This document shows positions 1 to 10,400 of a stretch of 64,000 bases of DNA, piece after piece. Below the pieces are notes generated by a model that saw only the letters and a program-made list of their open reading frames with translations, had not been told where the DNA came from and made no database searches. A program made the translations under genes and the position numbers. Source of the stretch: JANXSF01 sp043745195 (GTDB lineage: Bacteria > Acidobacteriota > Terriglobia > Bryobacterales > Bryobacteraceae); NCBI GenBank assembly GCA_043745195.1, contig JAYTTF010000055.1:16998-80997 (forward strand), in the 5' to 3' direction. Position 1 is the first letter of the stretch. Each line of letters starts with the position of its first letter.

Positions 1-206
1 ATATTCCCTCCGCGCATCAATGAATCCAACCGGTTTGAGTTGGATAGCTTGATTGGCGCCACCTCTTTCCACTTATATGGATCGGTTGCATTATTGATCC
101 AATCTCCCACGCGGTTCACGTTCATCTTAGGGGTTTGCGCAAACGAAGGCGCTGGAACCAGCATTAGGCTGGAAAGGATTATGCTCAGATAAGGTTTATA
201 GGCCAT
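1..206 (-). CDS. TolC-like outer-membrane protein, N-terminal fragment
   Basis: Reading down from the ATG at 206, the minus strand stays open to the window edge for 68 codons. It begins with a signal peptide (MAYKPYLSIILSSLMLV...PSFAQ, cleavage near residue 24). A polar segment follows, ending in SNSNRLDSLMRGGN. This segment resembles the stretch just before the first helical repeat of acidobacterial TolC-family efflux proteins, where it is usually followed by a YLSLQDAI-type motif that would lie outside the window. What is seen is an exported protein start. The TolC assignment rests on recalled family resemblance of a short region and is moderate. The remainder of the gene is missing. Confidence 0.5.
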   Translation of the reverse strand, partial: MAYKPYLSIILSSLMLVPAPSFAQTPKMNVNRVGDWINNATDPYKWKEVAPIKLSNSNRLDSLMRGGN

Positions 207-415
207 GGGCGTTAATTGAAGGAAACGTTTCTCAACTAAGAGATGTTCCCGAAAAAGTACAGATCGGAAATTTCTATAGTAGCAGTTCATTGCCCAATCG
301 GAAATTTTTGGCAACTCGCTAGTATGTAAAGACTTTGATTGCCTTGCTGAAGTTACCCTTGACCCTTGCTGGCCGAGCGCGGGAAAAGTCGTCCCACAAT
401 CGGACACTTCGCTGC
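207..415. other. Intergenic region between the divergent TolC-like gene and pyrE
   Basis: About 210 bases with no open frame of note. The only clear signal is the pyrE promoter just downstream. Two short copies of the string ATCGGAAATTT (around 264 and 298) form a weak direct repeat of unknown meaning. Confidence 0.4.
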
Positions 416-424
416 TGCTATATT
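416..424 (+). promoter_or_regulatory. Extended -10 promoter of pyrE, abutting the start codon
   Basis: TGCTATATT is an extended -10 (TGn plus TATATT). Only 8 bases separate it from the GTG at 433 and no Shine-Dalgarno sequence lies between. The same TGCTAnnnT form precedes zwf, sucC and ssb in this window. The predicted transcript starts at or within one or two bases of the GTG, so translation would be leaderless. Confidence 0.6.
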
Positions 425-432
425 GGGCTAGC

Positions 433-1026
433 GTGACTGAGCAAACCACTAATCAAACTATGCGCCGCTTTGAAGAAACCGGTGCCTATCTTACTGGACA
501 TTTCCGCCTCACCAGTGGCTTGCATAGCCCGGAATTCCTGCAATGTGCCAAAGTATTACAGCATCCAGCAATCGCCGCTGAATTTGGGGAAAGACTTGCC
601 GCCGAGTTTAGAACATTAGTGGGAACGGTTGACCTTGTGGTAGCGCCGGCCATGGGTGGCCTGATTATTGGACACGAGGTTGCTAGGGCCCTTGGGGTAC
701 GTTTTATTTTCACTGAACGGGATCCTGATGCAAGAATGGTTTTGCGGCGTGGTTTCAGCTTGCAACGTGGGGAGCGGGCGGTTTTGGTAGAAGATGTAAT
801 TACCACCGGCGGTAGTTCGATTGAAGTGATTGCATTGATCCAATCGCTTGGTGCCAGTGTGCTGGCTGCCGGGTCCATCATTGACCGTAGCGGAGGCAAA
901 GCCGATGTGGGTGTAACGCGGGTTGCATTGGCAACCTTAAACGCAACTACTTATCCACCAGAGTCGTGCCCACTTTGCCAACAAGGCTTGGCAGTGGTCA
1001 AACCAGGATCGCGTCCGGGCAAGTAA
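433..1026 (+). CDS. pyrE: Orotate phosphoribosyltransferase
   Basis: Transfers phosphoribose from PRPP to orotate to give OMP, in the cytoplasmic pyrimidine pathway. The 197 residues are the usual length. The type I PRPP loop VLVEDVITTGGSS is at 117-129 and the segment APAMGGLIIGHEVA near 71-84 fits the orotate/pyrophosphate loop. A CPLCQQG stretch near residue 178 adds two cysteines at the C-terminus. GTG at 433 is chosen because the extended -10 ends 8 bases upstream; an in-frame ATG at 460 is the alternative. The stop lies 2 bases before truA, so the two genes are probably co-transcribed. Confidence 0.92.
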   Translation: MTEQTTNQTMRRFEETGAYLTGHFRLTSGLHSPEFLQCAKVLQHPAIAAEFGERLAAEFRTLVGTVDLVVAPAMGGLIIGHEVARALGVRFIFTERDPDARMVLRRGFSLQRGERAVLVEDVITTGGSSIEVIALIQSLGASVLAAGSIIDRSGGKADVGVTRVALATLNATTYPPESCPLCQQGLAVVKPGSRPGK

Positions 1027-1028
1027 AA

Positions 1029-1775
1029 ATGCGCCGCATCAAAATCACACTGTCCTACGACGGTGGAGCCTACCACGGCTGGCAAATTCAGACCACCGGC
1101 TTAGTTACTATTCAAAGCGTTCTTGAAGAAGTACTGCTGCGAATTGAGAAGAAGCCAGTAACAGTGCTTTCATCCGGCAGGACGGACGCGGGAGTGCATG
1201 CTTTGGCCCAAACAGCGGCATTCTCCTTGGAAAACCCGTTGCCTTTGGAAAACCTCAGGCGCGCTATGAATTGGTTTCTGCCCACGGATATTCGAATTTT
1301 GGAGGTGGAAGAAGTTCACGCAACATTTCATCCACGCTTCGATGCAGTTTCGAAACTTTACGAATACCGGCTATTTCGCGAGGAAATATGCCCGCCCTTT
1401 GTTCGCCGCTACGTGCATTATTTTCCGTACCCGTTGAATGAAACCGTAATGATTCAAGCCGCCCCAATCTTGGAAGGTACCCACGACTTTTCCGCATTTG
1501 CGGCAGCCGATTCAAAAGATCCAAAGGGTTATTCAAAGGTTCGAACCATTTTTACGTCGACCGTGGAGCGTCAGGGCGATTGCCTGATTTACCAAGTTTC
1601 AGGCACAGGTTTTCTAAAGCACATGGTGCGGAATCTAGTTGGCTCGCTAATCGAAGTAGGGAAGGAAAACATTACGCCCGATCAACTGAGGGAACTGGTG
1701 GAAAATCCATCTGGCAACAAAGGCGGACCAACGGTTCTGTCACAGGGGCTGTTCCTAATCAGTGTGCAGTACTGA
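1029..1775 (+). CDS. truA: tRNA pseudouridine(38-40) synthase
   Basis: Isomerises uridines 38-40 in the anticodon arm of tRNAs. The 248-residue protein starts MRRIKITLSYDGGAYHGWQ, typical of TruA. It carries the catalytic aspartate in SSGRTDAGVHA (Asp53) and the C-terminal FLKHMVRNLVGSL motif. The start is the ATG two bases after the pyrE stop. A longer in-frame reading from 966 would overlap pyrE and was rejected. The stop at 1775 abuts the convergent lexA stop at 1777, leaving one base between the genes and no room for a separate terminator. Confidence 0.95.
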   Translation: MRRIKITLSYDGGAYHGWQIQTTGLVTIQSVLEEVLLRIEKKPVTVLSSGRTDAGVHALAQTAAFSLENPLPLENLRRAMNWFLPTDIRILEVEEVHATFHPRFDAVSKLYEYRLFREEICPPFVRRYVHYFPYPLNETVMIQAAPILEGTHDFSAFAAADSKDPKGYSKVRTIFTSTVERQGDCLIYQVSGTGFLKHMVRNLVGSLIEVGKENITPDQLRELVENPSGNKGGPTVLSQGLFLISVQY

Positions 1776-1776
1776 A

Positions 1777-2391
1777 CTAACTCAATCGCCGGATCACCGT
1801 GCGTACTACTCCTTGGATCACTAATTCCGATCGGGGAATCAACTCTGGATAGGCCGGATTCTCTGCTTTCAAAAACCATTTGCCCTTCACCCGGACCAGC
1901 CTTTTCAATGTGCTTTCTCCGTCTATCAGGGCCACTACAATTTGTCCAGCATTGGGGGTTGGTGTTGGCTCAATCACAACAGTATCGCCGCTAAGAATTC
2001 CTGCATCTTTCATAGAATCTCCCCGAACCACCAACGCATAGCTTCCGTCTTTAGGTTTGAAGCCAAGGGTGGGCTCATCCAGATTCAGCCAACTTTCCGG
2101 ACGCATAGCATTGAATTGCTGCGGTGCTCCCGCTGGAATTTGACCAAATAAGGGGATCGGAATTGGCGGCGGCGGTTGATCGGTTTGCGAAACTAAATCG
2201 ATTTGCCTGGAGCCGCGTCGCGCCCGCTTGATCATCCCTTTCGTTTCCAGCGCCAGCAGGTGTCCGGCAATTCCATTAGGACTTGCAATGCCGAACTGTT
2301 TTTGAAGCTCGGGTATGGATGGGGAGCAACCGCATTCGCGCCGGAAATCCACGATAAAGTCATAGATGGACTGTTGCCGTTCCGTAAGCAT
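1777..2391 (-). CDS. lexA: LexA repressor (SOS regulator)
   Basis: Represses SOS genes and cleaves itself when RecA is activated. It has 204 residues. The N-terminal winged helix (MLTERQQSIYDFI...SPSIPELQKQFG) covers about 1-65. A linker with a PPPPIPIP run leads to the cleavage site Ala87-Gly88 in GQIPAGAP. The S24 catalytic dyad is Ser126 (GDSM) and Lys163 (STLKRL). All the key residues are present, so it should be functional. It faces the DUF72 gene across a very short shared promoter region. I could not identify a classic LexA box there. Confidence 0.95.
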   Translation of the reverse strand: MLTERQQSIYDFIVDFRRECGCSPSIPELQKQFGIASPNGIAGHLLALETKGMIKRARRGSRQIDLVSQTDQPPPPIPIPLFGQIPAGAPQQFNAMRPESWLNLDEPTLGFKPKDGSYALVVRGDSMKDAGILSGDTVVIEPTPTPNAGQIVVALIDGESTLKRLVRVKGKWFLKAENPAYPELIPRSELVIQGVVRTVIRRLS

Positions 2392-2402
2392 GATAGTATA
2401 AA
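2374..2402. promoter_or_regulatory. Overlapping divergent promoters of lexA and the DUF72 gene
   Basis: On the plus strand TTGCCG (2374-2379), a 17-base spacer and TATAAA (2397-2402) form a reasonable sigma-70 promoter 21 bases before the ATG at 2424. On the minus strand TATACT (2400-2395) ends 3 bases before the lexA ATG. The two -10 elements overlap, so LexA acting here would affect both genes. Confidence 0.4.
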
Positions 2403-2423
2403 CACTTACACGTTTTGGACTCT

Positions 2424-3380
2424 ATGTCAACGCCCTCTCTTTTTGCCGAACCTCCGTCGCGGCTGGCCACTTCGCTTAAAGTGTTGGCGAGCCAAAATGT
2501 TTTCATTGGAATGAGTTCCTGGAAGTATCCCGGATGGATGGGGAAAATCTATCATGAGGAAAACTACCGCACTCGAGGCAAGTTCTCTCAAAAGAAGTTT
2601 GAGGAAACTTGTCTGGCCGAATACGCCGATACTTTTCCCATTGTTTGTGGAGATTTTTCGTTCTACCAATTTCCCAGCGAAGCTTTCTGGAGCAAGTTAT
2701 TTGCCTCAGCCCCCAGTTCCTTGCAATTCGCCTTTAAAGCACCCGAAGAGATTACGGTCAAGCAGTTTCCAATCCATGCCCGCTATGGCCAGCGCGCCGG
2801 AATGTTGAATGAGAGTTTTCTCAATGCTGATGTTTTTGAACGAATGTTTCTGGAACTTTTGAAACCCTATCAAAACCGAACGGCGGTTATCATTCTTGAG
2901 TTTGGAACCTTTCCTAAAGCCGCAATGCAGGGTGTAGGAATGTTTGTTGCATTGCTGGATGAATTCCTTTGCAGACTGCCGCGAATGTTTCGCTATGGAG
3001 TTGAGACAAGGAATGCTGAATTCCTGGGCGTCGAATATTTCGAGTGTCTGCGGAAACATGGTGTTGCTCACGTCTTCAATGCCTGGACGCGGATGCCGGA
3101 ACTGGATACGCAAATAAACTTGGCAGGCAGTATGACAGCCGATTTCGTGGTGACAAGGGCTTTGCTGAAACGGGAACGTCCTTATGAAGAGGCGGTGGCG
3201 AAGTTTGCACCATACACTCAGGTCCAGGAACCGAATATAGCCGCCCGCAAGGCCTTGGCCGACGTTGTTAAGCGTGCAATCCGGCAGAGAAAACCGGCGT
3301 ATCTGTTCGTGAACAATCGGCTGGAAGGGAATGCCCCTGGTACCGTTGAAGGGGTCCTGGACATTTTGGAAAACGAATAG
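2424..3380 (+). CDS. DUF72 family protein (YecE-like)
   Basis: A 318-residue TIM-barrel-like protein of the DUF72 family. It is recognised from IGMSSWKYPGWMGKIY near the N-terminus, the central FAFKAPEEIT and the late AYLFVNNRLEGNAPGT segment. Family members have no settled biochemical role. I chose the ATG at 2424; a TTG at 2415 is in frame. The gene is divergent from lexA, so SOS control is a possibility rather than something demonstrated. It ends 3 bases from the convergent AsmA-like gene. Confidence 0.85.
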   Translation: MSTPSLFAEPPSRLATSLKVLASQNVFIGMSSWKYPGWMGKIYHEENYRTRGKFSQKKFEETCLAEYADTFPIVCGDFSFYQFPSEAFWSKLFASAPSSLQFAFKAPEEITVKQFPIHARYGQRAGMLNESFLNADVFERMFLELLKPYQNRTAVIILEFGTFPKAAMQGVGMFVALLDEFLCRLPRMFRYGVETRNAEFLGVEYFECLRKHGVAHVFNAWTRMPELDTQINLAGSMTADFVVTRALLKRERPYEEAVAKFAPYTQVQEPNIAARKALADVVKRAIRQRKPAYLFVNNRLEGNAPGTVEGVLDILENE

Positions 3381-3383
3381 CGT

Positions 3384-5591
3384 TCACTGTTCTTTTTTCT
3401 TTCGGAACTGATCGAAAATTCCCCGAACGCTTTCAGCTGCATTCTGAATATCTTTCACTGACTTCATAGCGCCAGTAGCTGATTGCAATTTCATTTTTGC
3501 GATGCGCTCGCCATCTGGCACAAGGTGCGGTTTTGAAAGTAATCCAGTGGCCAGCAAGGGAAGGATCAACTCTCCTTTCTCATTGGCAAGCGCAGTTGAA
3601 AGAAAGCCTCCAATTTGGGTGCCTCCAGCGCTTCTGCTGATGTCCTTATCCAGCGTGGTCATCAACTTCATATTCACTTTTTCGTCCAGGAGATTGAGCG
3701 TACCAGCGGCTCCTAGTGAGCCTCCGCCGAATTCCAAGCGAATGTTGTCACTGGTGGCCAGACCGTTTTCAATCTTCATGGTGGCTGCAAGCTTAAGAAA
3801 ATCTGTGAAGGAATTATCCTTCATTGCAAAACCGAGGAACCTGCCGATTCGGGCAAATTCATTCATCAGATTCAGACCGTTCAATCGCCCATCCAATAAC
3901 TCGAACTTAAAGTTCCCACTCAACGATTTCGCCAATGGCTCGGTGGGATTCAAATTGAATTGAAAGCCGCCATCGGCACTCAGTTTGCCTCCAAGGATCT
4001 GTTTCAACCCTGTTGTTGAGCCCAGAAATTTAACTGCATCGATTGCATTAACTTTAGTGGAAACCTTCACCGCAACGGGATTTTGACGCAGGTCCGATTC
4101 GATGGAGGCCGTGATCCCACCACCATAGAGGTTCCCTTGCATCGGATCCATTTTAAGCGTTCCATGATTGAGTGAAAACTGTGTAACGACATTATCGAAG
4201 ACAAGTGAACTTGTGATCAACTTTCCGATTCGCGCGCTGCCCTGCAATGCTTGCGTAATGGCAGTGGAACTCTTGCTGCTTTGTTTGCCACTTCCTTCCG
4301 ACTGAGCTTGCGCGGTGGGGATGAGGGACAATTCAGGTGTGTTCACCTCAAATTGAATAAGCTTTGGCGTTGCGTGAAAAGAAGCATGGCGAAGCTGCAC
4401 CGGCTTGTCCAGGCCAGCCACAACAATTTCCGTTTCGTTCAACGTTCCCGAAGCCCGATAGCTAAGTGCTGCAGGCTGTGCTGCCAATCCCTTAAATGTT
4501 GCTTGCAGCGCGATTTTGCCATTGGCATTGATACCACTCACATTCATTCCGAACGCTGAAGCAGACGCCAACATTTGTGCAATCGTTCCAGAAGAATCAA
4601 TCTCCGCTTCAATCGCAGGGGCCTTGCCCACTTCAGTCACTTTCAGGTTTGCATTCGCCTTGAAGTCGCCGGACTCGACAGTAAATGGCTGAAACGAAGC
4701 CGTGTCCTGATCCAGCGTCATGATCAACGTGGAGATCCTTACCGGATGCTTCCATTCCTTTCGGCTCATCTGCAGGTTCTTGCCCTGGATGTTTGCCTTC
4801 ATCTGTTCACCAAGGGTGACGCTGCCTTCAATTGCGCCTGAAAATGCCGGCTCAACTGCTGTCAGATTAGTGGAGAATTGAATGGCACCACTGGCTGGAG
4901 CCCGGACTGTACCGGTTGCACTGATTCCTTTCAAGCCTGCTTGGCTAACGTCCGTTAGTTGAAACTTTCCATCGAATCCCTTATCCACAATTCCTGAGAC
5001 ATCGACCAATTGTTTGCCCTCGCCGTGAAGGTGCCCCGAGGCCTGAACCTTTGCCGGCTTGCCCGGCTTGAAGTCATGTAGCGTTACATTGACGGCCGTC
5101 AAGGATTGAGCAACGGAGCCTGCTCTTGTAACCGTAAGCGTGGCATCTTTCACCGCCAGTTCAGAAATGGATAAGTTGCTTTCTCCAGCGCCTTCCCTTT
5201 GCTGTCTTAAGCTTTGAAAATTCCACTTCCCATCGGCGTTGCTGCTCAATCGTATTGTTGGATGAATGATTGCTAGCGAATCAACTTTCACGTGTTTGTT
5301 CAAAAGCGAACGCAGATCGAGTTTTACCAGAACCTCATCCGCAACCAGGAACGGTGGACTACCATCCCATCCATTTGCTTCGGCAACTTTCACATTGCTC
5401 ACGCTGACGGACAAAGGAAAAATCTTCAGGCTAAGAGCTCCTAGTTCTACCTTGCGATTCAGACCAGTTTCAAGCGCCGATTGGATTTGCGGTCGAAAGC
5501 TGTTTGCGTGGAAAAACAAAGGAAGCAACGTAACTAAACCAACCAGCAGCGTTACGATTCCGCCAACGCCGAAAAGCAGTTTCTTCTTCAT
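3384..5591 (-). CDS. AsmA family protein
   Basis: A 735-residue envelope protein with one N-terminal membrane anchor (MKKKLLFGVGGIVTLLVGLVTLLPLFF, quoted in part: LLFGVGGIVTLLVGLV). The AsmA N-terminal signature follows (SALETGLNRKVELGALSLKI) and then a long beta-rich periplasmic region. The AsmA C-terminal region is seen around 560-680 (LDGRLNGLNLMNEFARIG, FGGGSLGAAGTLNL). The last 50 residues are basic and helical. AsmA/TamB relatives bridge the periplasm and are linked to lipid transport to the outer membrane. It lies 3 bases after the CocE-like hydrolase stop and is the last gene of a TonB-receptor operon. Confidence 0.85.
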   Translation of the reverse strand: MKKKLLFGVGGIVTLLVGLVTLLPLFFHANSFRPQIQSALETGLNRKVELGALSLKIFPLSVSVSNVKVAEANGWDGSPPFLVADEVLVKLDLRSLLNKHVKVDSLAIIHPTIRLSSNADGKWNFQSLRQQREGAGESNLSISELAVKDATLTVTRAGSVAQSLTAVNVTLHDFKPGKPAKVQASGHLHGEGKQLVDVSGIVDKGFDGKFQLTDVSQAGLKGISATGTVRAPASGAIQFSTNLTAVEPAFSGAIEGSVTLGEQMKANIQGKNLQMSRKEWKHPVRISTLIMTLDQDTASFQPFTVESGDFKANANLKVTEVGKAPAIEAEIDSSGTIAQMLASASAFGMNVSGINANGKIALQATFKGLAAQPAALSYRASGTLNETEIVVAGLDKPVQLRHASFHATPKLIQFEVNTPELSLIPTAQAQSEGSGKQSSKSSTAITQALQGSARIGKLITSSLVFDNVVTQFSLNHGTLKMDPMQGNLYGGGITASIESDLRQNPVAVKVSTKVNAIDAVKFLGSTTGLKQILGGKLSADGGFQFNLNPTEPLAKSLSGNFKFELLDGRLNGLNLMNEFARIGRFLGFAMKDNSFTDFLKLAATMKIENGLATSDNIRLEFGGGSLGAAGTLNLLDEKVNMKLMTTLDKDISRSAGGTQIGGFLSTALANEKGELILPLLATGLLSKPHLVPDGERIAKMKLQSATGAMKSVKDIQNAAESVRGIFDQFRKKKEQ

Positions 5592-5594
5592 TCC

Positions 5595-7454
5595 TCATTT
5601 TCCCTTAGAAGGGAGTACCAATATATCCAGCCGTGATTCCTGTGATGGGCCGTAGTAAACCCGCTCAGTAGCTTTTATGAAATCGGAGCGCTTCGCTTTA
5701 TAAATATCAACGAATTGCTGTGGATTGCGGTCAACCAAGGGGAACCAGGAACTTTGGATCTGGATCATGATTTTGTGTCCCGGCCGGAAGGTATGGAAAA
5801 TATCTGGCAAGGTGAATTCAATCTTCTCCATTCTTCCAGGAACGAATGCCTCGGGAGTTTCAAAGCTCTTGCGGTACCGTCCGCGGAATGGTTCGCCGCG
5901 GATCAGTTGCTGATATCCGCCCATGCGAACATTGGCAGGGTTTGGATTCGGGTCTGGAAAATCTGAAGGATATACATCAATCAGTTTCACCACAAAATCA
6001 GAATCGGTGCCGGTGGTTGACACATAAAGAGTCGCTTTCAACGGCCCGGCCAGAGTTGTATCAAGTTCAAGAACCGGCGTTTGATACACCAGCACATCGG
6101 GTCGAGTGGCGGCAAAACGCTGGTCGTCCAGCATGTGTTCCTTCGTCATTGTGTTGGCGATGTAACCAACATAGGGAACCGGTCGAGCCGGATCACTTAA
6201 GTATTCGTCAAAGCCTTTGCCCGATGCTCTGGTCCATGCCAATGCGCCGTCAACGCCTAGATAGAGGCTGCGCGGCTCAGCACCAGGAGGCGGCCACGAC
6301 GGATAGTTTCTCCAAACATTGGTGCCTGTTTCAAACACCACAGCTTCAGCCAATTTCGGATCTTTCTTGTCTTTTAAGAAAAATTCAAAAAAGGGAAGTT
6401 CCACGTTTTTGCGGTAATATTCAGAAGTCTTCGCGTTGAATTCAATGTTGCCCAACGCCTGTCCTGGATTGCTTGACCAGCCGCCATGCGCCCACGGACC
6501 CATCACCAGAATGTTGAAAGTTCCAGGCGAACTCTTTTCCACTTTTCGATATGTGCCCAGAGTACCGAACAGATCCTCTGCATCGAACCAACCGCCTACA
6601 GTCATGACCGCTGGTTTGATGTTATTCAAATGCGGAACAATATCACGTGCCTTCCAAAAGGAGTCGTAGTTGGGATGCTTGGCCATGTCGTTCCAGAAAG
6701 GAACGGCGTTCTTATTCATCTTCTCGTTGATCTCCGCCAGTGTGCCCATTTGCAGAAAAAGGTCGTAGCCATCGGGTGATGTGTAGTCGAAAGTTTGCAG
6801 TGGGGTGTTCTCCGCTTTGGCATGATTTTCGCGTGCGTTGTACCAAAGCCAACGGAACGCATGCGCTAAGTAAAGTGCTCCGTTATGATGAAAATCATCA
6901 CCAATAAACCAATCGCCAACGGGTGCTTGTGGCGAAGCGGCTTTGAGTGCTGGATGCGCATCAATCATTCCCGTTGAAGTGTAAAACCCCGGATAAGAAA
7001 TACCGTACATTCCGACACGTCCGTTGTGGCCCTCAATGTTCTTCAGCAAAAACGCAATGGAATCGTAGGTATCCGAACTTTCGTCCACATCTTTTGGGCC
7101 CTGTTTATTAGGGTTGTGAGGCCTGACCTGCTCAAATACTCCTTCCGATTTGAACCGTCCCCGCACATCCTGATAGGCAAAAATATAGCCTTCCTTGGGG
7201 AACAAATCCGAAGGGCCCAAAGTAGTGCGATACTGATCCGCGCCATATGGCTTCACGCTATAGGGTGTGCGGGTAAAAAGCATCGGATATTGCTTGGATG
7301 CGTCCTTCGGGACATATACAGAAGTGAACAGCTTCACTCCATCCCGCATGGGAATGTTGAAGTCGAACTTCGTGTAGTGCTCTTTAATGTACTCTACTCC
7401 CTGGCCCAAGCAGACAGGAATCAGGAGGAGTGGTAGCAGCGATTTAATACACAT
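5595..7454 (-). CDS. Secreted CocE/NonD family hydrolase (S15-type)
   Basis: 619 residues with a signal peptide (LLPLLLIPVCLGQG). It is an alpha/beta hydrolase of the X-Pro dipeptidyl-peptidase/cocaine esterase family. DVRGRFKSEG near 96-105 is the family signature. The nucleophile Ser153 sits in GMYGISYPGF. WAHGGWSS near residue 330 and the C-terminal galactose-binding-like jelly roll (from about 400, ending with FRPGHKIMIQIQSSWFP) fit the family. Likely substrates are acyl esters, amides or peptides with an N-terminal X-Pro. The start codon overlaps the TonB receptor by 11 bases, so uptake and hydrolysis are probably coupled. Confidence 0.88.
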   Translation of the reverse strand: MCIKSLLPLLLIPVCLGQGVEYIKEHYTKFDFNIPMRDGVKLFTSVYVPKDASKQYPMLFTRTPYSVKPYGADQYRTTLGPSDLFPKEGYIFAYQDVRGRFKSEGVFEQVRPHNPNKQGPKDVDESSDTYDSIAFLLKNIEGHNGRVGMYGISYPGFYTSTGMIDAHPALKAASPQAPVGDWFIGDDFHHNGALYLAHAFRWLWYNARENHAKAENTPLQTFDYTSPDGYDLFLQMGTLAEINEKMNKNAVPFWNDMAKHPNYDSFWKARDIVPHLNNIKPAVMTVGGWFDAEDLFGTLGTYRKVEKSSPGTFNILVMGPWAHGGWSSNPGQALGNIEFNAKTSEYYRKNVELPFFEFFLKDKKDPKLAEAVVFETGTNVWRNYPSWPPPGAEPRSLYLGVDGALAWTRASGKGFDEYLSDPARPVPYVGYIANTMTKEHMLDDQRFAATRPDVLVYQTPVLELDTTLAGPLKATLYVSTTGTDSDFVVKLIDVYPSDFPDPNPNPANVRMGGYQQLIRGEPFRGRYRKSFETPEAFVPGRMEKIEFTLPDIFHTFRPGHKIMIQIQSSWFPLVDRNPQQFVDIYKAKRSDFIKATERVYYGPSQESRLDILVLPSKGK

Positions 7455-10400
7455 ATCTTAAGGTGAGTTGTACCACGCGTGAAGTATCGTCAGCACGGGA
7501 TGCTCCCACAAAGTTCAGCGGATTGTAAGTGCTCACGATCCTTCCAAAGGCAAGGCTCTGTGCTGATCGCGTCGGAAATGCGAACCGCGGTGAATTGGTG
7601 ACGTTGTACATTTCTGCGCGCAATCGCAAAGAATGATTCTCGCGAAGGGCAGGGAAGCTCTTTGAAAGGCCCAAGTCCCAGTTCTTGATTCCAGACCCAT
7701 AGAAGGTGTTGCGGCCAATCGAATCCTTGCCTGTTCCACCAGGGTCGAAAGGTCTTTGGGTTTGCGGCGTGCGGACGGTAGGATAGAACGCATCCACTGG
7801 GAAAGCATCCTCGGAAAACTGCCTGCCAGTTGCCGGGTTAATTCGCCCGTTGTCCAACGATAGTCCATAAAGTGCGTTATTCAACAGAATTGGGCGATCG
7901 TTTGTAACGCCGTCCGCATTCACGTCGTAGCCTGCTGTCACCGTAAACGGATTGCCGCTTGCATAGGTGTGGTTCCCGCTGATGGACCATCCTCCAACGG
8001 TGTAACCTTTCCATCCACGATCCTTTCTAAACCACGGCAGATCGTACCCATAGTTGATGTTTGCCCGATGCCGTTGATCAAAGTCACTCAGACCACGAAG
8101 ACTTCGTGCTGAATCGAGTTCCGATAACGTCACCCCTTGGGAAAAGTCGCTTCCCGTATCGATCGATTTGGCCAAGGAGTAGGCCAGCATCCAGTGAAAT
8201 CCTTTGCTGTAACGCTTGCGCACTTGGACCCGCAGTGCATTGTAATAGCTCCAGGATCCGTTGCTGAATACAGTTAGCAATGCGTAGCGCGGGTCGGGCC
8301 GTCGCTCGTTATACCGAGGCTGGGCCAATGAAATGAAACCGGGCGCAGGAGCCGTGTTTCCAAGGTTTGAATCAATTTTGTCGTAAAGAATTCCAGTGAC
8401 AGGATCAGTGAATGGGAACCGCGAGCGATTGCTATTCGCGTTTTGAATCAGCCCAATTCCGCGGGTACGGGTATAGCCAACACTCAGAAGAAGGTCGCGC
8501 CCAATTTGCCGGTCAAGTGTCAAATTGTAATGCTGGATGGAAGGCATCTTCAGATCAGGCGAAATCCTTGCCAGTGAAATGCGAGGCAATGGGCGATTCG
8601 GATCGTAGACGTAACCGTTGGTAGAATCTCCAATTTCAAACGTTGGTCCAAAGGTTTGCAAAATTCCGTATGGATGTTGGGACCGCAGGCTGGCGCCGCT
8701 TTGCGAGAAGACGGATTGTGGAATGCGGCTGTGGAATAATCCAAATCCTCCACGCAGGCTTACCTTTTCCGGGCCGCCGATCAGCCACCGCAGCGCGGGG
8801 CTAATTTTCCTAGGCGACCATGCGAAGCCAAAGCGAGGCTCATAGCCTTTCGTAAAAGTTTCGTAGCCATAACTGATCTTGTTGTTTACTTCAGTTGGCT
8901 TCAGAACCACTTCATGGCGATATCCAATGTTCAGAGTGAACGTTGGAGTCAGCTTCCAATCGTCCATCACATACTGGTTGAATTCACCGCTTCGGTTTTG
9001 TGTATAGAAATTGCCGAAGCCTTTTTGGTAGCTGGCAACAAATCCTCGTAGGAAATTTTCATACCCCTCATAGAAATTAGCAGCGCCGCGGATTCCGCTG
9101 GATGTGAAATTGTAAAACCCGCGGGAGTTGTTGTCTGCAATATCGTCCAGATGTTGACGACGGAAATCCAAGCCTACTTTCAAAACATGTTTGCCGCGAA
9201 CATGAGTCAGGTTGTAGTTGAATTGCTTGTCGGTTTGCCAGCGGTTGATTGGAAATCCGCCGGCAGAACCCATAGTTGTTGTAGTGTAGGCCGATGGGTT
9301 GGAGATGCGCACGATGGGCGTACCGTTGCCGTCGGAAATATCCACCAGCGTTGTTCGCAAACCTAAACCGAAGCGAAATTCACCGGAAGTGCTTGGAGAA
9401 AAAATATGTGTGTGAGTCAGCCCCATGCTTTGCTGTTTATTGTTTTGGAAAGCAGATTCTCCCTGAATCAATGAATCTGGCCTCCGGTGCTGGCGGCTGT
9501 ATTGGTAGCGAACTGCAAAGATATCTTTAACGGAAACATTGTAGTCAACACGACCGCTGAAATCTTCGTCGGGATAGGTGGCCGGTCTGGTCGCCGTCAA
9601 GCAGTGATCGCAGAAGGCTAGGTTGTTGGGTTTTACTTTGGGGAATCGGGCTATGATGTCATCCAGCACTTTCTTGTCGGCTTGCAGGTTCGGATGTTCG
9701 TTGGGATTCAAACAGAGGCGGCAATCGCCGATTTGAATCTTGTCCTCGGGTAGAAAAATGTAGCGTGTGAAAGTGTTGTATTGCTGCAAGTACGTTTTTT
9801 CCGAACTGTGAAACAGGAACAGTTTGTTTTTCAGAATGGGGCCGCCAATAGTTCCACCAAACTGATTGCGCCGGTAGGGAGCGCGCGGAACAACCGGTGT
9901 GCCGTCAGGTTTTGACCCGGCGGTATTGTTGAAAAACCCATTGCTGTTTAGAACCTGATTTTGAAACAGCTCGTATAAGTCTCCGTGGATCCGATTTGTC
10001 CCTGATTTCGATTGCACCAGAATAACCGTGCCGCCGCGTCCGAACTCAGCCGAGAAGGCATTGGTGAGTACCGCGAATTCCTTGATCGAACTAACGTTCA
10101 CATTTTGGCGGCTAGTGCCTTCCGAAGAATCGTCGTTATTCACACCATCTACTTGAAAGCTGGCGGAACGGCTACCTGTGCCATTGAACGAAGCGTAGCT
10201 GCCGCTGGAAAGCGTTGGATTGTTCACTCCAGAGAAACCGCCGCTCGATTGAAAGCCAGGCATCATTTCTAACAGCGCCAGCATGTTCCGCGATGAAAGC
10301 GGCCTATCCGCAATTTCTTTTTCGCCAACACTTCCGCGCTGCTCGCCTCTCGAAGTTTCGACTAAGGTGGCCTCAGCCTCTACCGTGATTTCGGTTTGCA

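Noticed and set aside
966..1028. Upstream extension of truA
   Set aside because: It overlaps pyrE in another frame and TruA proteins start at MRRIKIT-like sequence, which is at 1029.
2392..2423. LexA operator between lexA and the DUF72 gene
   Set aside because: I could not find a convincing dyad or direct repeat matching known LexA boxes in the short gap. The acidobacterial box is not known to me.
5846..6439. 197-codon plus-strand frame inside the CocE gene
   Set aside because: Antisense shadow of a well-supported enzyme gene, with no start signal or domain.
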